From SZUA-430 sp031413635 (GTDB taxonomy: Bacteria; Pseudomonadota; Alphaproteobacteria; Micropepsales; Micropepsaceae): a DNA stretch of 33,981 nt. Under the pieces are notes generated by a model. That model ran no database searches. It was given only the letters and a program-made list of their open reading frames with translations, and had not been told where the DNA came from. Position 1 is the first letter of the stretch. Each line of letters begins with the position of its first letter. Of this stretch, positions 9,891-18,216 are shown one piece after another. The position numbers and the translations under genes were made by a program. The stretch lies in NCBI GenBank assembly GCA_031413635.1, contig JANOFM010000098.1:1-33981 (forward strand), written 5' to 3'.

Positions 9891-10139
9891 ATGCAGTTGG
9901 AACTCAGCCCGGAACAAGTCGCGCGCATCATCGGACCGAATACGGTCTATGTTCGCGAAGTCGGCATCGCAGAATTGAAAGGCTCGGGCGTGCTTCCGGT
10001 CGACGCGCCGGTGCCGCCGACGCAAAAGTTCTTTGCCCTGCACTCGGCCGACGGCCGTAGGGTGGCCGTCGTCGACAGCCGCGACATGGCCTTCGTCGCC
10101 GCCCGCCAGCACGAACTCGTACCTGTCAGCGTTCATTGA
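9891..10139 (+). CDS. DUF1150-family small protein
   Basis: This 82-residue protein of unknown function resembles the alphaproteobacterial DUF1150 family: a short helical N-terminus (PEQVARIIGPNTVYVREV), a central VPPTQKFFALHSADG segment and a C-terminal block reading roughly VAVVDSRDMAFVAARQHEL. A strong AAGGAG ribosome binding site lies just upstream of the ATG. There are no membrane segments, cysteines or metal motifs. Its repeated position next to hsp20 suggests, but does not show, a link to proteostasis. The gene converges with ptsN, with 22 bases between the stops. Confidence 0.85.
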   Translation: MQLELSPEQVARIIGPNTVYVREVGIAELKGSGVLPVDAPVPPTQKFFALHSADGRRVAVVDSRDMAFVAARQHELVPVSVH

Positions 10140-10161
10140 CGAAGATGAGGGGCAGGCGAAA

Positions 10162-10629
10162 CTAAGCCGCCTGCACCCCGGCGGTGGGTTCGGTCAACAG
10201 CGCATAGAGCTGCGCCCTATCGTTCGCCGCGCGCAACTTCTCGCAAACGGTGGCATTGCGCATCAAGCGAGACACCCGCGCCAGCGCTTTCAAATGATCG
10301 GCCCCCGCGTCGGCGGGCGTGAGCAGCAAAAAGGCGAGATCGATTGGCGCCTCGTCGATCGCTTCGAAGTCGATGGCGCTGTCCAGCTGCGCGAATAGGC
10401 CGACGATTTTCTCAAGCTTGGGTACGCGCGCGTGCGGAACGGCGACGCCGTGCCCGACGCCGGTGCTGTTCAGCTTCTCGCGTTCCCATAGCGACTCGAA
10501 CACCTTGCCTTCGTCGAGTCCGGCCACGCCCGCGGCATAGCCCGCCAACTCGGCGATCAGCTTCTTTTTGTTGGTCGCCTTCAGCCCGTGGAATACGGCT
10601 TGCGGCGACAGGATCTCGGCTATGTCCAT
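10162..10629 (-). CDS. ptsN: nitrogen-PTS phosphocarrier EIIA(Ntr)
   Basis: This 155-residue EIIA of the fructose/mannitol type is the last phosphoacceptor of the regulatory nitrogen phosphotransferase chain (PtsP-NPr-PtsN). It transports no sugar; its phosphorylation state regulates potassium uptake, stringent response and other partners. The phosphorylated histidine is H66 in GVAVPHARV (61-69). The gene follows hpf by 33 bases on the same strand and lies downstream of rpoN, the classical rpoN-hpf-ptsN order. Expression is probably from the hpf promoter. The length matches the family. Confidence 0.96.
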   Translation of the reverse strand: MDIAEILSPQAVFHGLKATNKKKLIAELAGYAAGVAGLDEGKVFESLWEREKLNSTGVGHGVAVPHARVPKLEKIVGLFAQLDSAIDFEAIDEAPIDLAFLLLTPADAGADHLKALARVSRLMRNATVCEKLRAANDRAQLYALLTEPTAGVQAA

Positions 10630-10662
10630 GTGAACGCTATGACCCGTCGTTGAAGACTGTTG

Positions 10663-11250
10663 CTAGGAGTTGACCTTCACCGTGTGGGCGTCGACCCAGC
10701 CGATATTGCCGTCCGCGCGCCGGTAGACGACGTTGATCTCGCCATGCGCGCTGTTGCGAAAAACCAAAGCGGGCGCCTCCATCAGGTCGAGCTGCATCAC
10801 CGCTTCGCCCACCGTCAGCGTACGCAATTGCATCGCGCTCTCCGACACGACGACGGGGTTCAACGTCGCCGGCTCGATCGTGGTCTCGTCGTGCTCGGGT
10901 GTGGCGATGACGTGCTCGCGCGCCGGGCTAGCGTCGAAAGTGCGCGAGGCGCCGTTGTGATGATCGCGGATGCGGCTCTTGTAACGCCGCAAGCGCTTTT
11001 CCATGCGCTCCGCCGCTCCGTCGAAACTCGCATAGATGTCGGTGGACCGCGCCTGCGATTGCAAATGAAGTCCCGACGCCAGATGCACCGTGCAATCGGC
11101 GCGGTACTCGTGGCCGTCGCGCGAAAACGTGACGGAGCCGTCGACCGGCCGGTCGAAATACTTGCCGACCGCTTGCGTCAGGCGGTTTTGCACATAGGTG
11201 CGCAGCGAGCTGCCGATATCGATCTGCTTGCCGGTAACCGAGAGTTGCAT
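10663..11250 (-). CDS. hpf: ribosome hibernation promoting factor, long form
   Basis: This 195-residue protein has an N-terminal S30AE domain (about 1-105), which binds the decoding centre of idle 30S subunits, a charged linker, and a C-terminal dimerisation domain (about 133-190, containing SVGEA-like TVGEAVMQLD and NVVYRRADGNIGW). The long form joins two 70S ribosomes into 100S dimers without a separate RMF. The ATG at 11250 gives the family's usual beginning (MQLSVTGKQIDIG) and has GAAGGA about 11 bases upstream. A consensus-like promoter lies just upstream, so hpf-ptsN can be expressed independently of rpoN. Confidence 0.96.
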   Translation of the reverse strand: MQLSVTGKQIDIGSSLRTYVQNRLTQAVGKYFDRPVDGSVTFSRDGHEYRADCTVHLASGLHLQSQARSTDIYASFDGAAERMEKRLRRYKSRIRDHHNGASRTFDASPAREHVIATPEHDETTIEPATLNPVVVSESAMQLRTLTVGEAVMQLDLMEAPALVFRNSAHGEINVVYRRADGNIGWVDAHTVKVNS

Positions 11251-11335
11251 CGATCTTCGCGTCCTTCAGTGAACTCGCTATTTGCGCTCAAATCCGGCAA
11301 CCGAATACGGCGCCGGCCCGCGAATGGCGGCGGAC

Positions 11336-11364
11336 GTGTAGCCCCAGGGCGCAAGCCCTGTCAA
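11336..11364 (-). promoter_or_regulatory. promoter of hpf-ptsN with a dyad in its spacer
   Basis: On the minus strand a perfect TTGACA (11364 down to 11359) and CTACAC (11341 down to 11336) are separated by exactly 17 bases, an arrangement typical of alphaproteobacterial sigma-70 promoters. Transcription would begin near 11329 and reach the hpf ATG at 11250. A perfect dyad (CAGGGC, 4-base loop, GCCCTG; 11345-11360) fills most of the spacer and touches the -35 box. Confidence 0.7.
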
Positions 11365-11372
11365 CGACGAGG

Positions 11373-12905
11373 CTACGGCGCCCGAAGGCCGTCCGGAATG
11401 GTCATGCCCTGCTTCATGCGACGCCGTTCGACGGATGAGGGAATACGCATGGCTTCGCGATATTTCGCAACCGTGCGCCGTGCGATGTCGATACCCGTCT
11501 TGCGCAAAATTTCGACGATGCGGTCGTCCGACAGAACCGACACGGCTTGTTCGTTGTCGATCAAATCGCGGATGTGATGGCGCACGGCCTCGGCCGAATG
11601 CGCTTCCGCGCCTTCCGTCGACGACTGAATGGCCGAGGTGAAAAAATACTTGAGCTCGAACGTACCGCGCGGCGTCGCCATGAACTTGTTCGCGGTCACC
11701 CGGCTGACGGTCGATTCGTGCATGCCGATCGCATCGGCTATCACGCGCAGATTGAGCGGGCGCAGATGCGTCACGCCGTTGGCGAAGAAACCGTCCTGCT
11801 GGCGCACGATTTCGGTCGCGACCTTCAAGATCGTCCGCGCCCGTTGATCGAGACTGCGCACCAACCAGTTCGCGTTCGCCAAACACTCGACCAGATAGTT
11901 TTTCGAATCTTTCGCCTTCGCCGCTGTCGTCGTGTAGTAGCGCGTATTGACCAGCACTTTCGGCAACGTGTCGCTGTTCAATTCGACTTGAAATCCGCCC
12001 TGCGGATTGTCGCGCACATAAACGTCGGGCACGACCGGTTGAACGGGTTCGCAGCCGAATTTCAAACCGGGTTTGGGATTGAGTTGTTTGATCTCGGCGA
12101 TCATGTCGGCCAAATCTTCGGACGAGATTTGGCACACGCGCATCAACCCATGCACGTCGCGCTTGGCGAGCATTTCGAGGTTGTCGAGCAAGGCCTGCAT
12201 CGCCGGGTCGAGGCGGTTGCGTTCCTTCAACTGAAGCCCAAGACATTCGCCCAGCGTGCGTGCGCCCACGCCCGTCGGATCGAACGTCTGAATGGACGTG
12301 AGCACGTTCTCGACCACCGCAACCGGCACGGCCAAATGCTGCGCTGCCGTCGTCATGTTGACGGTGCAATAGCCGGCCTCGTCGATCGAATCGATCAAAT
12401 AGGCGCCGATCAGGCGGTCGCGCGCATCGGTGAGTGCGACATGAAGCTGTTCGGCCAAATGCTCGTGCAGATTGTTTCCGCGCGTCAGCGTCGACTCAAG
12501 CGACAAGGCATCCTCGCCGTCGAAGCGCCCGCCGCCGCGCACGTCCGACCAAGACGACGGCCCGCAGTCGCCAGCGGTCTCGCCGGCCCGGTCGCAAGCC
12601 GAATCCTCGCCGTAGACGTTGTCGTAATCCGTATCGAGATCGACCGAGGCGTCGGCCGGCGGCGCGGTTTCGCTGAGCGTCAGCGCGGTTTCGGTTTGCG
12701 AAGCGGCGGGCGGCTCGGCTTGCTCTTCGCGCGGACCCGGTGCTGTTTCGTCGCGCTCAAGCAAAGGATTGCGCTCGAGCTCCTGCTCGACGAAACCCTG
12801 CAATTCGAGGTTCGACATTTGCAGCAGCTTGATCGCCTGCTGCAATTGCGGCGTCATGACCAGGCCCTGGCCCTGGCGGATTTCGAGTCTTTGGTTGAGG
12901 GCCAT
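11373..12905 (-). CDS. rpoN: RNA polymerase sigma-54 factor
   Basis: This 510-residue sigma factor recognises -24/-12 promoters and needs an AAA+ activator. Region I (about 1-50) is Gln/Leu-rich and binds activators (QGLVMTPQLQQAIKLLQ). Residues about 55-125 are acidic and low complexity (region II). The core-binding domain and DNA-binding helices follow, and the RpoN box ARRTVAKYRE is at 475-484. About 25 residues after the box form a slightly longer tail than in E. coli. It lies 14 bases downstream of lptB on the same strand, the common lptB-rpoN-hpf-ptsN arrangement. Confidence 0.98.
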   Translation of the reverse strand: MALNQRLEIRQGQGLVMTPQLQQAIKLLQMSNLELQGFVEQELERNPLLERDETAPGPREEQAEPPAASQTETALTLSETAPPADASVDLDTDYDNVYGEDSACDRAGETAGDCGPSSWSDVRGGGRFDGEDALSLESTLTRGNNLHEHLAEQLHVALTDARDRLIGAYLIDSIDEAGYCTVNMTTAAQHLAVPVAVVENVLTSIQTFDPTGVGARTLGECLGLQLKERNRLDPAMQALLDNLEMLAKRDVHGLMRVCQISSEDLADMIAEIKQLNPKPGLKFGCEPVQPVVPDVYVRDNPQGGFQVELNSDTLPKVLVNTRYYTTTAAKAKDSKNYLVECLANANWLVRSLDQRARTILKVATEIVRQQDGFFANGVTHLRPLNLRVIADAIGMHESTVSRVTANKFMATPRGTFELKYFFTSAIQSSTEGAEAHSAEAVRHHIRDLIDNEQAVSVLSDDRIVEILRKTGIDIARRTVAKYREAMRIPSSVERRRMKQGMTIPDGLRAP

Positions 12906-12919
12906 CGCCGCGCGCGCCG

Positions 12920-13735
12920 TTAGAGCGAGAACTTCTCGCCGAGATAGACGCGACGCACGTCCATGTTCGACACGATTTCCCGCGGCGTGCCTTCGGTCAT
13001 CACTTCGCCGTCGTGAATGATATAGGCCCGGTCGATGATATCGAGCGTTTCCCGGACGTTGTGGTCTGTGATCAGAACGCCGATGCCGCGCTCCTTCAGG
13101 TGATGCACGAGCTTGCGGATTTCCCCGATCGCGATCGGATCGATGCCGGCGAACGGCTCGTCGAGCAACATGAACGAGGGCTGCGTCGCCAATGCGCGCG
13201 CGATTTCAACGCGCCGCCGCTCGCCGCCCGAAAGCGCAAGGGCAGGGGCGCGGCGCAGATGCTCGATCGCGAATTCGGCCAGAAGATCGTCGACGAGCTG
13301 GCGCCGCTTTTGGTTGTCGCGCTCGACCAGCTCGGCAACCGCCATGATGTTTTGCTCGACCGTCAGCCCACGAAAGATCGACGCTTCCTGCGGCAGATAG
13401 CCAATACCCAGTCGCGCACGCCGGTACATCGGCAACGCGGTGATGTCGTGTCCGTCGAGAAAGATCGAACCGGTGTCGACCGGGATCAATCCGGTGATCA
13501 TGTAAAAGCAGGTCGTCTTGCCCGCGCCGTTGGGCCCGAGCAGACCCACCGCTTCGCCGCGGCGCACCTGCAGCGACACGCCTCGCACGACGGGGCGGCG
13601 GCGGCGGAAACTCTTGCCCGCCTGAACGACGACAAGTCCGGTTTGCTCGGCCACGAGGCGCGGCCGTCCGAGCTGATTGTCTTGACCGTTTCGGCTTACC
13701 ATGGAGCGAAGATCGCCTTGAGGTGGGTTAGTCAT
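12920..13735 (-). CDS. lptB: LPS export ABC transporter ATPase LptB
   Basis: This 271-residue ABC ATPase powers extraction of LPS from the inner membrane as part of LptB2FGC; LptF and LptG are not in the window. Walker A GPNGAGKT is at 67-74, the signature LSGGE at 168-172, Walker B LLDEP at 190-194, and the switch histidine is H225. The protein has about 30 extra N-terminal residues compared with E. coli LptB; the ATG at 13735 is used, and M12 (13702) is an alternative. It follows lptA by 47 bases and precedes rpoN by 14. Confidence 0.97.
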   Translation of the reverse strand: MTNPPQGDLRSMVSRNGQDNQLGRPRLVAEQTGLVVVQAGKSFRRRRPVVRGVSLQVRRGEAVGLLGPNGAGKTTCFYMITGLIPVDTGSIFLDGHDITALPMYRRARLGIGYLPQEASIFRGLTVEQNIMAVAELVERDNQKRRQLVDDLLAEFAIEHLRRAPALALSGGERRRVEIARALATQPSFMLLDEPFAGIDPIAIGEIRKLVHHLKERGIGVLITDHNVRETLDIIDRAYIIHDGEVMTEGTPREIVSNMDVRRVYLGEKFSL

Positions 13736-13782
13736 TGAACCTGCTCATAAAATCCCACTTGGCCTTAAAGTTGCGTGAAGTA

Positions 13783-14337
13783 TCAGGGATTTGGTTTGTT
13801 TTCATTCGACGGCGCGGGTCCGAGCGTCGGCGCTTTCGGTGTCTTGTTCGGAACGAAAACGCCTTCTACGCGCCCGCCGACGCCGCCTTGCGCAGTCAAC
13901 TCCGCGCGACCCGTTGCCAAGTTAATGACCAATGAACTCCCGCGCAGGATGTTAGGACCTTGTGCAAGAATGACTTTGCCCGACATGCGCACAACTCGAT
14001 CGGCGATGTCATAGACCGCGTTGCTGCCCGTCGCTTGTCCTTGCGGCGAGGCCAACACCACATTGCCTTTCGCCTCGATACGCGCGATTGCGCCTTTCGA
14101 CGCCTTGATCGCCAGCGTGTCGGACCGCATTTTTAAACTTCCCTGTTCGACGCGCACATTGCCGGCATAGGTCGCCGTCTCGTTGCGGATGTCGGCGGTG
14201 GTGGAATCCGCGGCGATCGCTATCGGCTGATCGCTGTCGCGCCCCATGCCGGAAAACGGGTTGGGCACGCCTTGCGCATGAGCCGCGGCGATGCTGCACG
14301 CAAAAACAACCGAGGCGGTCAAAACGAACTTGATCAT
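13783..14337 (-). CDS. lptA: periplasmic LPS-bridge protein LptA
   Basis: This 184-residue protein carries a cleavable signal peptide (about 1-22, ending AAAHA-QG) and an OstA/LptA beta-jellyroll domain (about 40-160). LptA subunits polymerise into the bridge that carries LPS from LptC to LptD. A Pro-rich tail ends the protein (APSNENKPNP). Its ATG overlaps the lptC stop by 4 bases (ATGA type), so the two are translationally coupled; lptB follows. Confidence 0.93.
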   Translation of the reverse strand: MIKFVLTASVVFACSIAAAHAQGVPNPFSGMGRDSDQPIAIAADSTTADIRNETATYAGNVRVEQGSLKMRSDTLAIKASKGAIARIEAKGNVVLASPQGQATGSNAVYDIADRVVRMSGKVILAQGPNILRGSSLVINLATGRAELTAQGGVGGRVEGVFVPNKTPKAPTLGPAPSNENKPNP

Positions 14338-15197
14338 GGGACAGCCGGCTTTGCTTTGGGTTGAACGGGAGATGTTGGCGAAGGCGCAGGAACCGTTTTT
14401 CCGTCGGCCGGGTTGAAGACGTCGTCATCCGGCAACGCCTCGGCGACGCCTTCGGGATTGGTTTCGGCCGCTTGCGCTGCCACGCCCTGGCGCGCGGCCG
14501 GGAAATAGGTCGTCGTCACACCGCCGGTGAAACGCATGATCCCCGGATCGCGCAGCCCTTCGAATTTTTTGCCGGTGATCAGCCCGAGCGGCCCTTGGCA
14601 ATTGATCGGATTGTCGCCCTTCAGGAGGCCCAAGCCGAAATCGTAGCGCGCCGCTGCCGTATGGCATTCATAACCTTTGTCGGAGTAGATATTGATCGTC
14701 TCGGTGAGGTCGAGCGTCTTGGCCTCTCCGTTGAGCAGGCCTTTTTTGGCGTCCACTTGGACCCAGCTCTTGTCCTGCATCGTCACGTCGGCGGTGACGG
14801 AATCGAATATCATGCTGCGCGCCTTGCCTTGCGCGGATGTCGCCGAGTCTGCGGTTACGGTGAAGGGCTGCCCGCGTCCGTCGGTCCCCGTCAATTTCGG
14901 TTTGACCAACTGCCGGTCGTTCGACAAATCGTCCAGAATGGTCGCGGTGATCGAGACATTGCCGCTGTCGCGACGCAGGGTCGAGTAAACGACCACGAGC
15001 ACGATCAGCGAGAACGCGATCAGCGGCAGCATCACCTTCATGATGCGCACGAAACGGCTATAGCCCACGGTCGCCTCGGCGCTAGGCCGGTTGCGAAACG
15101 CCCAATTGTCGAGCCGCGAACGCTGTACCGGCGCGCCCAACGCCGTCTCGTTTGGAACAAGCCGCCCGGTACTGGGATCGTTGACGTAGTGCGCCAT
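14334..15197 (-). CDS. lptC: LPS export protein LptC
   Basis: This 287-residue bitopic membrane protein has a cytoplasmic N-terminus of about 50 residues, one membrane helix (about 53-74) and a periplasmic LptC beta-jellyroll domain, followed by a Pro/Ala-rich tail (about 265-287). LptC hands LPS from LptB2FG to LptA. It is longer than E. coli LptC (191), as is common in alphaproteobacteria. It starts 8 bases after the kdsD stop and overlaps lptA by 4 bases, so kdsD-lptC-lptA-lptB looks like one transcription unit. Confidence 0.92.
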   Translation of the reverse strand: MAHYVNDPSTGRLVPNETALGAPVQRSRLDNWAFRNRPSAEATVGYSRFVRIMKVMLPLIAFSLIVLVVVYSTLRRDSGNVSITATILDDLSNDRQLVKPKLTGTDGRGQPFTVTADSATSAQGKARSMIFDSVTADVTMQDKSWVQVDAKKGLLNGEAKTLDLTETINIYSDKGYECHTAAARYDFGLGLLKGDNPINCQGPLGLITGKKFEGLRDPGIMRFTGGVTTTYFPAARQGVAAQAAETNPEGVAEALPDDDVFNPADGKTVPAPSPTSPVQPKAKPAVP

Positions 15198-15205
15198 GAT
15201 GTCCG

Positions 15206-16210
15206 TCAGGCCACGCCGGCGCGCAGGCAGTCGTGCACGTGGACGATGCCGACCGGCTTGGGCGTGGACTTGCCCACGTCCTCGTCCGCCACGACAAACA
15301 GAGAAGTAGCAGGCTTCTCGTGCTGGTTCATCAATCGAAGCGCTTCCCCGCCCAGTGCCCCCACCCTGACCAGGCGCGGATTATCGGTCATGATTTCGCG
15401 CGCCCGGCGTTGCAATAGATCGCCTTGCATATGCCGTCTCAAGTCGCCGTCGGTGATGATGCCGACGATGCCGCCGGCATCGTCAACGACACCCGCGCAG
15501 CCAAATCGCTTTGAAGTGATCTCAAGCAGCACGCCGCTCATTTCCGCTTCGAGAGCCACGAGCGGAATCTCGTTGCCCGAATGCATGATGTCGGCGACCC
15601 GAACGAGCCGCTTTCCGAGCGACCCACCGGGATGCAGAACCCGGTAGTCGTCCGCCGTGAACCCCCGGCGCTTCATCAGCGCCACCGCGAGCGCGTCGCC
15701 CAACGCCAATTGCATCGTCGTCGACGTGGTGGGCGCCATCTCGATCGGGCAGGCTTCGCGTGCCGGAGGCAGGATCAAAGCCACGTCCGCGTGCTGCGCC
15801 AGCGCCGAGTCGTCGCCGCTGGTGATCGCGATCATGGGAATCCCCGCGCGCCGGGTGAATTCGATAATATCGGTCAGCTCTTGCGTCTTACCGGAATTCG
15901 ACAACAGCAGCGCCGCATCTTTGCGCGTGATGAATCCCAAATCGCCGTGGCTCGCTTCGCCCGGATGAACGAACTGCGCCGGCGTTCCGGTCGAGGCCAA
16001 GGTCGCGGCAATTTTGTTGCCGATATGTCCGCTCTTGCCCATGCCGCTGACGATGACGCGCCCTTCGACGCCCATGATCAGATCGATCGCCATCGAAAAA
16101 CGCCCGTCGAGCGACCGCGCGAGCGCCGCCAAGGCATCGCCCTCCACGGTAAGCACGCGCCGCGCCGCCTCGAGGTCGGCGTTGAGAGGACTGTCAGGCA
16201 TTGCTTTCAT
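15206..16210 (-). CDS. kdsD: D-arabinose 5-phosphate isomerase
   Basis: This 334-residue enzyme interconverts ribulose 5-phosphate and arabinose 5-phosphate, the first step to Kdo. A SIS domain occupies about 48-180, followed by two CBS domains (about 205-262 and 272-330). Likely catalytic residues are K59 (GMGKSG), H88 (GEASHGDLG) and H193 (LHPGGSLG). The ATG at 16210 is chosen; the ATG at 16201 is nearly as good, while extension to 16294 adds residues unlike the family. The position before lptC-lptA-lptB matches E. coli, where kdsD lies in the same cluster. The paralogue name kpsF is possible, but the context favours the LPS role. Confidence 0.95.
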   Translation of the reverse strand: MKAMPDSPLNADLEAARRVLTVEGDALAALARSLDGRFSMAIDLIMGVEGRVIVSGMGKSGHIGNKIAATLASTGTPAQFVHPGEASHGDLGFITRKDAALLLSNSGKTQELTDIIEFTRRAGIPMIAITSGDDSALAQHADVALILPPAREACPIEMAPTTSTTMQLALGDALAVALMKRRGFTADDYRVLHPGGSLGKRLVRVADIMHSGNEIPLVALEAEMSGVLLEITSKRFGCAGVVDDAGGIVGIITDGDLRRHMQGDLLQRRAREIMTDNPRLVRVGALGGEALRLMNQHEKPATSLFVVADEDVGKSTPKPVGIVHVHDCLRAGVA

Positions 16211-16269
16211 CGCGGAAACGCTCGCTCCAGGGCATGCGGACAACCACATCTGTCTCGCTTGTGCGGCGC

Positions 16270-16299
16270 AATAAAGGCACCACGCGAAATCCATGCCAA
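16270..16299 (-). promoter_or_regulatory. candidate promoter for kdsD-lptCAB
   Basis: On the minus strand TTGGCA (16299 down to 16294) and TTTATT (16275 down to 16270) are 18 bases apart, about 60 bases upstream of the kdsD start and inside the 176-base gap after the RNase D gene. This is partial consensus only. Confidence 0.35.
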
Positions 16300-16386
16300 G
16301 ACGATGGCAATATGTTCCGTTGTCGGGTGCAAATCAAGGCAATCCGCCGTTTTCGGGTTAACCGACGGCCTTGGCCCACAGGCCTG

Positions 16387-16998
16387 TTAGTGGGCGAAAA
16401 TGTCCTCGGCCCCCCAACCGGCCAAGTCCAGCGCCGCCCTGGTGCCGATGAACGAGAAACACTTGAGGGCGAGTTCTTGGCGCCCTTCGCGCACCAACAT
16501 GGCGTCCAGCGTCGCCTTGAGCTTGTGCAAGTGCAACACGTCGGACGCCGCATAAGCGAGTTGCGCCTCGCTCAACTTTGCCGCACCCCAATCCGAACTC
16601 TGTTGCTGCTTCGACAGATCGACGTCCAAAAGCTCCTTCACCAGGTCTTTCAGCCCGTGCCTGTCGGTGTAGGTGCGCACCAGCCGCGACGCGATCTTCG
16701 TGCACCATACCGGCATCGTGGCGACCTTCAGATGTTTCTGAAACACCCCAACGTCGAAGCGCGCATAGTGGAAGATCTTGATGACGTCCGGATCGGTAAG
16801 CAGCCGCACCATATTGGGCGCCACATAGGTCTTCCGGTCGAACCGCACGACATGACAATGACCGTCGCCGCCCGACAGCTGCGCCAGGCACAGCGCGTCG
16901 CGCTGCGGGTTCAGCCCCAGCGTTTCGGTGTCGATCGCAACGCTCTTGCCGAAGTCGACGCCGGCAGGCAGATCGCCTTCGTGGAAGTGAATTTTCAT
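16387..16998 (-). CDS. rnd: short ribonuclease D-type 3'-5' exonuclease
   Basis: This 203-residue DEDDy exonuclease has D23 and E25 (IDTET), D82 (HYARFD), and Y149 with D153 (YAASD) as the metal-binding and catalytic set. It lacks the C-terminal HRDC domains of E. coli RNase D (375 residues), as is usual for the short alphaproteobacterial form, so its RNA substrates may differ. The ATG at 16998 is chosen because the longer reading frame (to 17052) runs into tRNA-Leu. It lies just downstream of that tRNA on the same strand. Confidence 0.93.
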   Translation of the reverse strand: MKIHFHEGDLPAGVDFGKSVAIDTETLGLNPQRDALCLAQLSGGDGHCHVVRFDRKTYVAPNMVRLLTDPDVIKIFHYARFDVGVFQKHLKVATMPVWCTKIASRLVRTYTDRHGLKDLVKELLDVDLSKQQQSSDWGAAKLSEAQLAYAASDVLHLHKLKATLDAMLVREGRQELALKCFSFIGTRAALDLAGWGAEDIFAH

Positions 16999-17022
16999 GC
17001 TGAGGAAAACCTTGACGCCGAT

Positions 17023-17107
17023 TGGTGCCCAGAAGAGGACTCGAACCTCCACACCTTGCAGTACTAGTACCTGAAACTAGCGCGTCTACCAATTCCGCCA
17101 TCTGGGC
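17023..17107 (-). tRNA. tRNA-Leu (anticodon CAG)
   Basis: Read on the minus strand, the 85 bases fold as a class II tRNA. The acceptor stem GCCCAGA pairs with TCTGGGC, followed by discriminator A and an encoded CCA (17025-17023). The D-arm includes GGAATTGGTAGAC. The anticodon stem CTAGT/ACTAG encloses the loop TTCAGGT, giving anticodon CAG. A variable arm follows, and the T-loop is TTCGAGT. It reads CUG, a frequent Leu codon in this GC-rich DNA. Confidence 0.97.
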
Positions 17108-17124
17108 ACGACCGGCAGCGGCGT

Positions 17125-17153
17125 TGGTATCCGCGGACGGCCTCCTCTGTCAA
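17125..17153 (-). promoter_or_regulatory. promoter of tRNA-Leu
   Basis: On the minus strand a perfect TTGACA (17153 down to 17148), a 17-base spacer and ATACCA (17130 down to 17125) place the start of transcription about 10 bases before the tRNA 5' end at 17107. Confidence 0.65.
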
Positions 17154-17235
17154 CGCGGGAGGCGGCATTCGGCCGCTTCTAAGCGGGGAGCCGTTTCGCT
17201 ACAAGGCATGAGATTCGACCGCGCGGGAGGTATGC

Positions 17236-18216
17236 ATGGCTCAAGGCTTCGTCACCATCTTCGGCGGATCGGGATTCTTGGGGCGTCACATCGTCCAACG
17301 GCTGGCCCAAACCGGCTACCGCGTCCGAGTGGCGACGCGAAAGGCCTCGCTTGCCAACCACCTGATGACGTCGGGCAAAGTCGGTCAAATCGCGCTGATG
17401 CGCACCGACATCCGCAACGAACAGGACGTGGCGGCGGCGGTCGCGGGCGCCGACATCGTGATCAATCTCGTCGGCGTCCTGAAGGAAGGCGGCGGCAGAA
17501 CCTTCACTGCCATGCATGCCGACGGCGCGCGAACGATCGCCCGCGCTGCCGCCCGAGCCGGCGTTCGTCGCCTAATCCACGTCTCGGCCATCGGCGCTGA
17601 TTTGAATTCCCGCTCCGCCTATGCGCGCTCCAAATCCGAGGGCGAAGCGAATGTGCGCCAAGCCTTCCCCTCAGCCACGATCCTGCGCCCCTCGATCGTG
17701 TTCGGTCCCGGCGACGGCTTCTTTGTGCGCTTTGCCGCCCTCATGCGTTTGGCGAAGGTGATCTTCCCGCTCTTCGGCGGCGGCAAGACGAGATTTCAAC
17801 CCGTGTTTGTCGGCGATGTCGCCGAAGCCGTCGCAAATGCACTTTCGAACGAGGCAACGCGCGCAAAGATCTATGAACTTGGCGGTCCCGCGATTTATTC
17901 TTTCAAAGAACTGCTCGCCTACATCGCAAGCGTGACCGGCCGCAAACGCACATTCGTCCCGGTGCCGTTCTTTCTGCTCGATATAGGCGCTGCCCTCACC
18001 GGATGGCTGCCCTTCGCGCCGGTCACACTCGACCAGGCGCGCCTCTTGCGCACGGACAACGTCGTCAAAGCGGGCGACGATAAGCATTCGGTTGGAACGA
18101 TCGCCGACCTCGGCGTGCAACCCACCGCGCTCGAAGCGATTGTGCCGGGCTATCTGACGGCGTTCCGCAGCGCCGGCCAATTTCCGGCGCCGCGGCCCGC
18201 GCCTAAGCCGCGCTGA
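17236..18216 (+). CDS. complex I NDUFA9-family NAD(P)-binding protein
   Basis: This 326-residue extended short-chain dehydrogenase-like protein has a dinucleotide site GGSGFLG (10-16) and a YxxxK pair (Y129, K133). The C-terminal half has a hydrophobic stretch (about 238-258, VPVPFFLLDIGAALTGWLPF) that could associate with membrane. It resembles the family that includes the mitochondrial complex I accessory subunit NDUFA9, widespread in alphaproteobacteria; the bacterial role is unproven and may involve quinone, sterol or lipid chemistry. A GGGAGG ribosome binding site lies just before the ATG at 17236. Its end overlaps the convergent uppP end by 14 bases. Confidence 0.88.
   Translation: MAQGFVTIFGGSGFLGRHIVQRLAQTGYRVRVATRKASLANHLMTSGKVGQIALMRTDIRNEQDVAAAVAGADIVINLVGVLKEGGGRTFTAMHADGARTIARAAARAGVRRLIHVSAIGADLNSRSAYARSKSEGEANVRQAFPSATILRPSIVFGPGDGFFVRFAALMRLAKVIFPLFGGGKTRFQPVFVGDVAEAVANALSNEATRAKIYELGGPAIYSFKELLAYIASVTGRKRTFVPVPFFLLDIGAALTGWLPFAPVTLDQARLLRTDNVVKAGDDKHSVGTIADLGVQPTALEAIVPGYLTAFRSAGQFPAPRPAPKPR

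Noticed and set aside
11345..11360. CAGGGC/GCCCTG dyad as an rpoN terminator
   Set aside because: It lies upstream of hpf inside promoter spacing, is short and has no T run; an operator fits better.
11547..12923. 458-codon open frame antisense to rpoN
   Set aside because: Arg/His/Ala-rich shadow of a certain gene.
16999..17052. Longer N-terminus of the RNase D-like protein
   Set aside because: It would read through the 3' end of tRNA-Leu; the ATG at 16998 fits the family.
17023..17107. tRNA-Leu as an integration site for a mobile island
   Set aside because: No integrase, no duplicated tRNA 3' end and only housekeeping genes on both sides.
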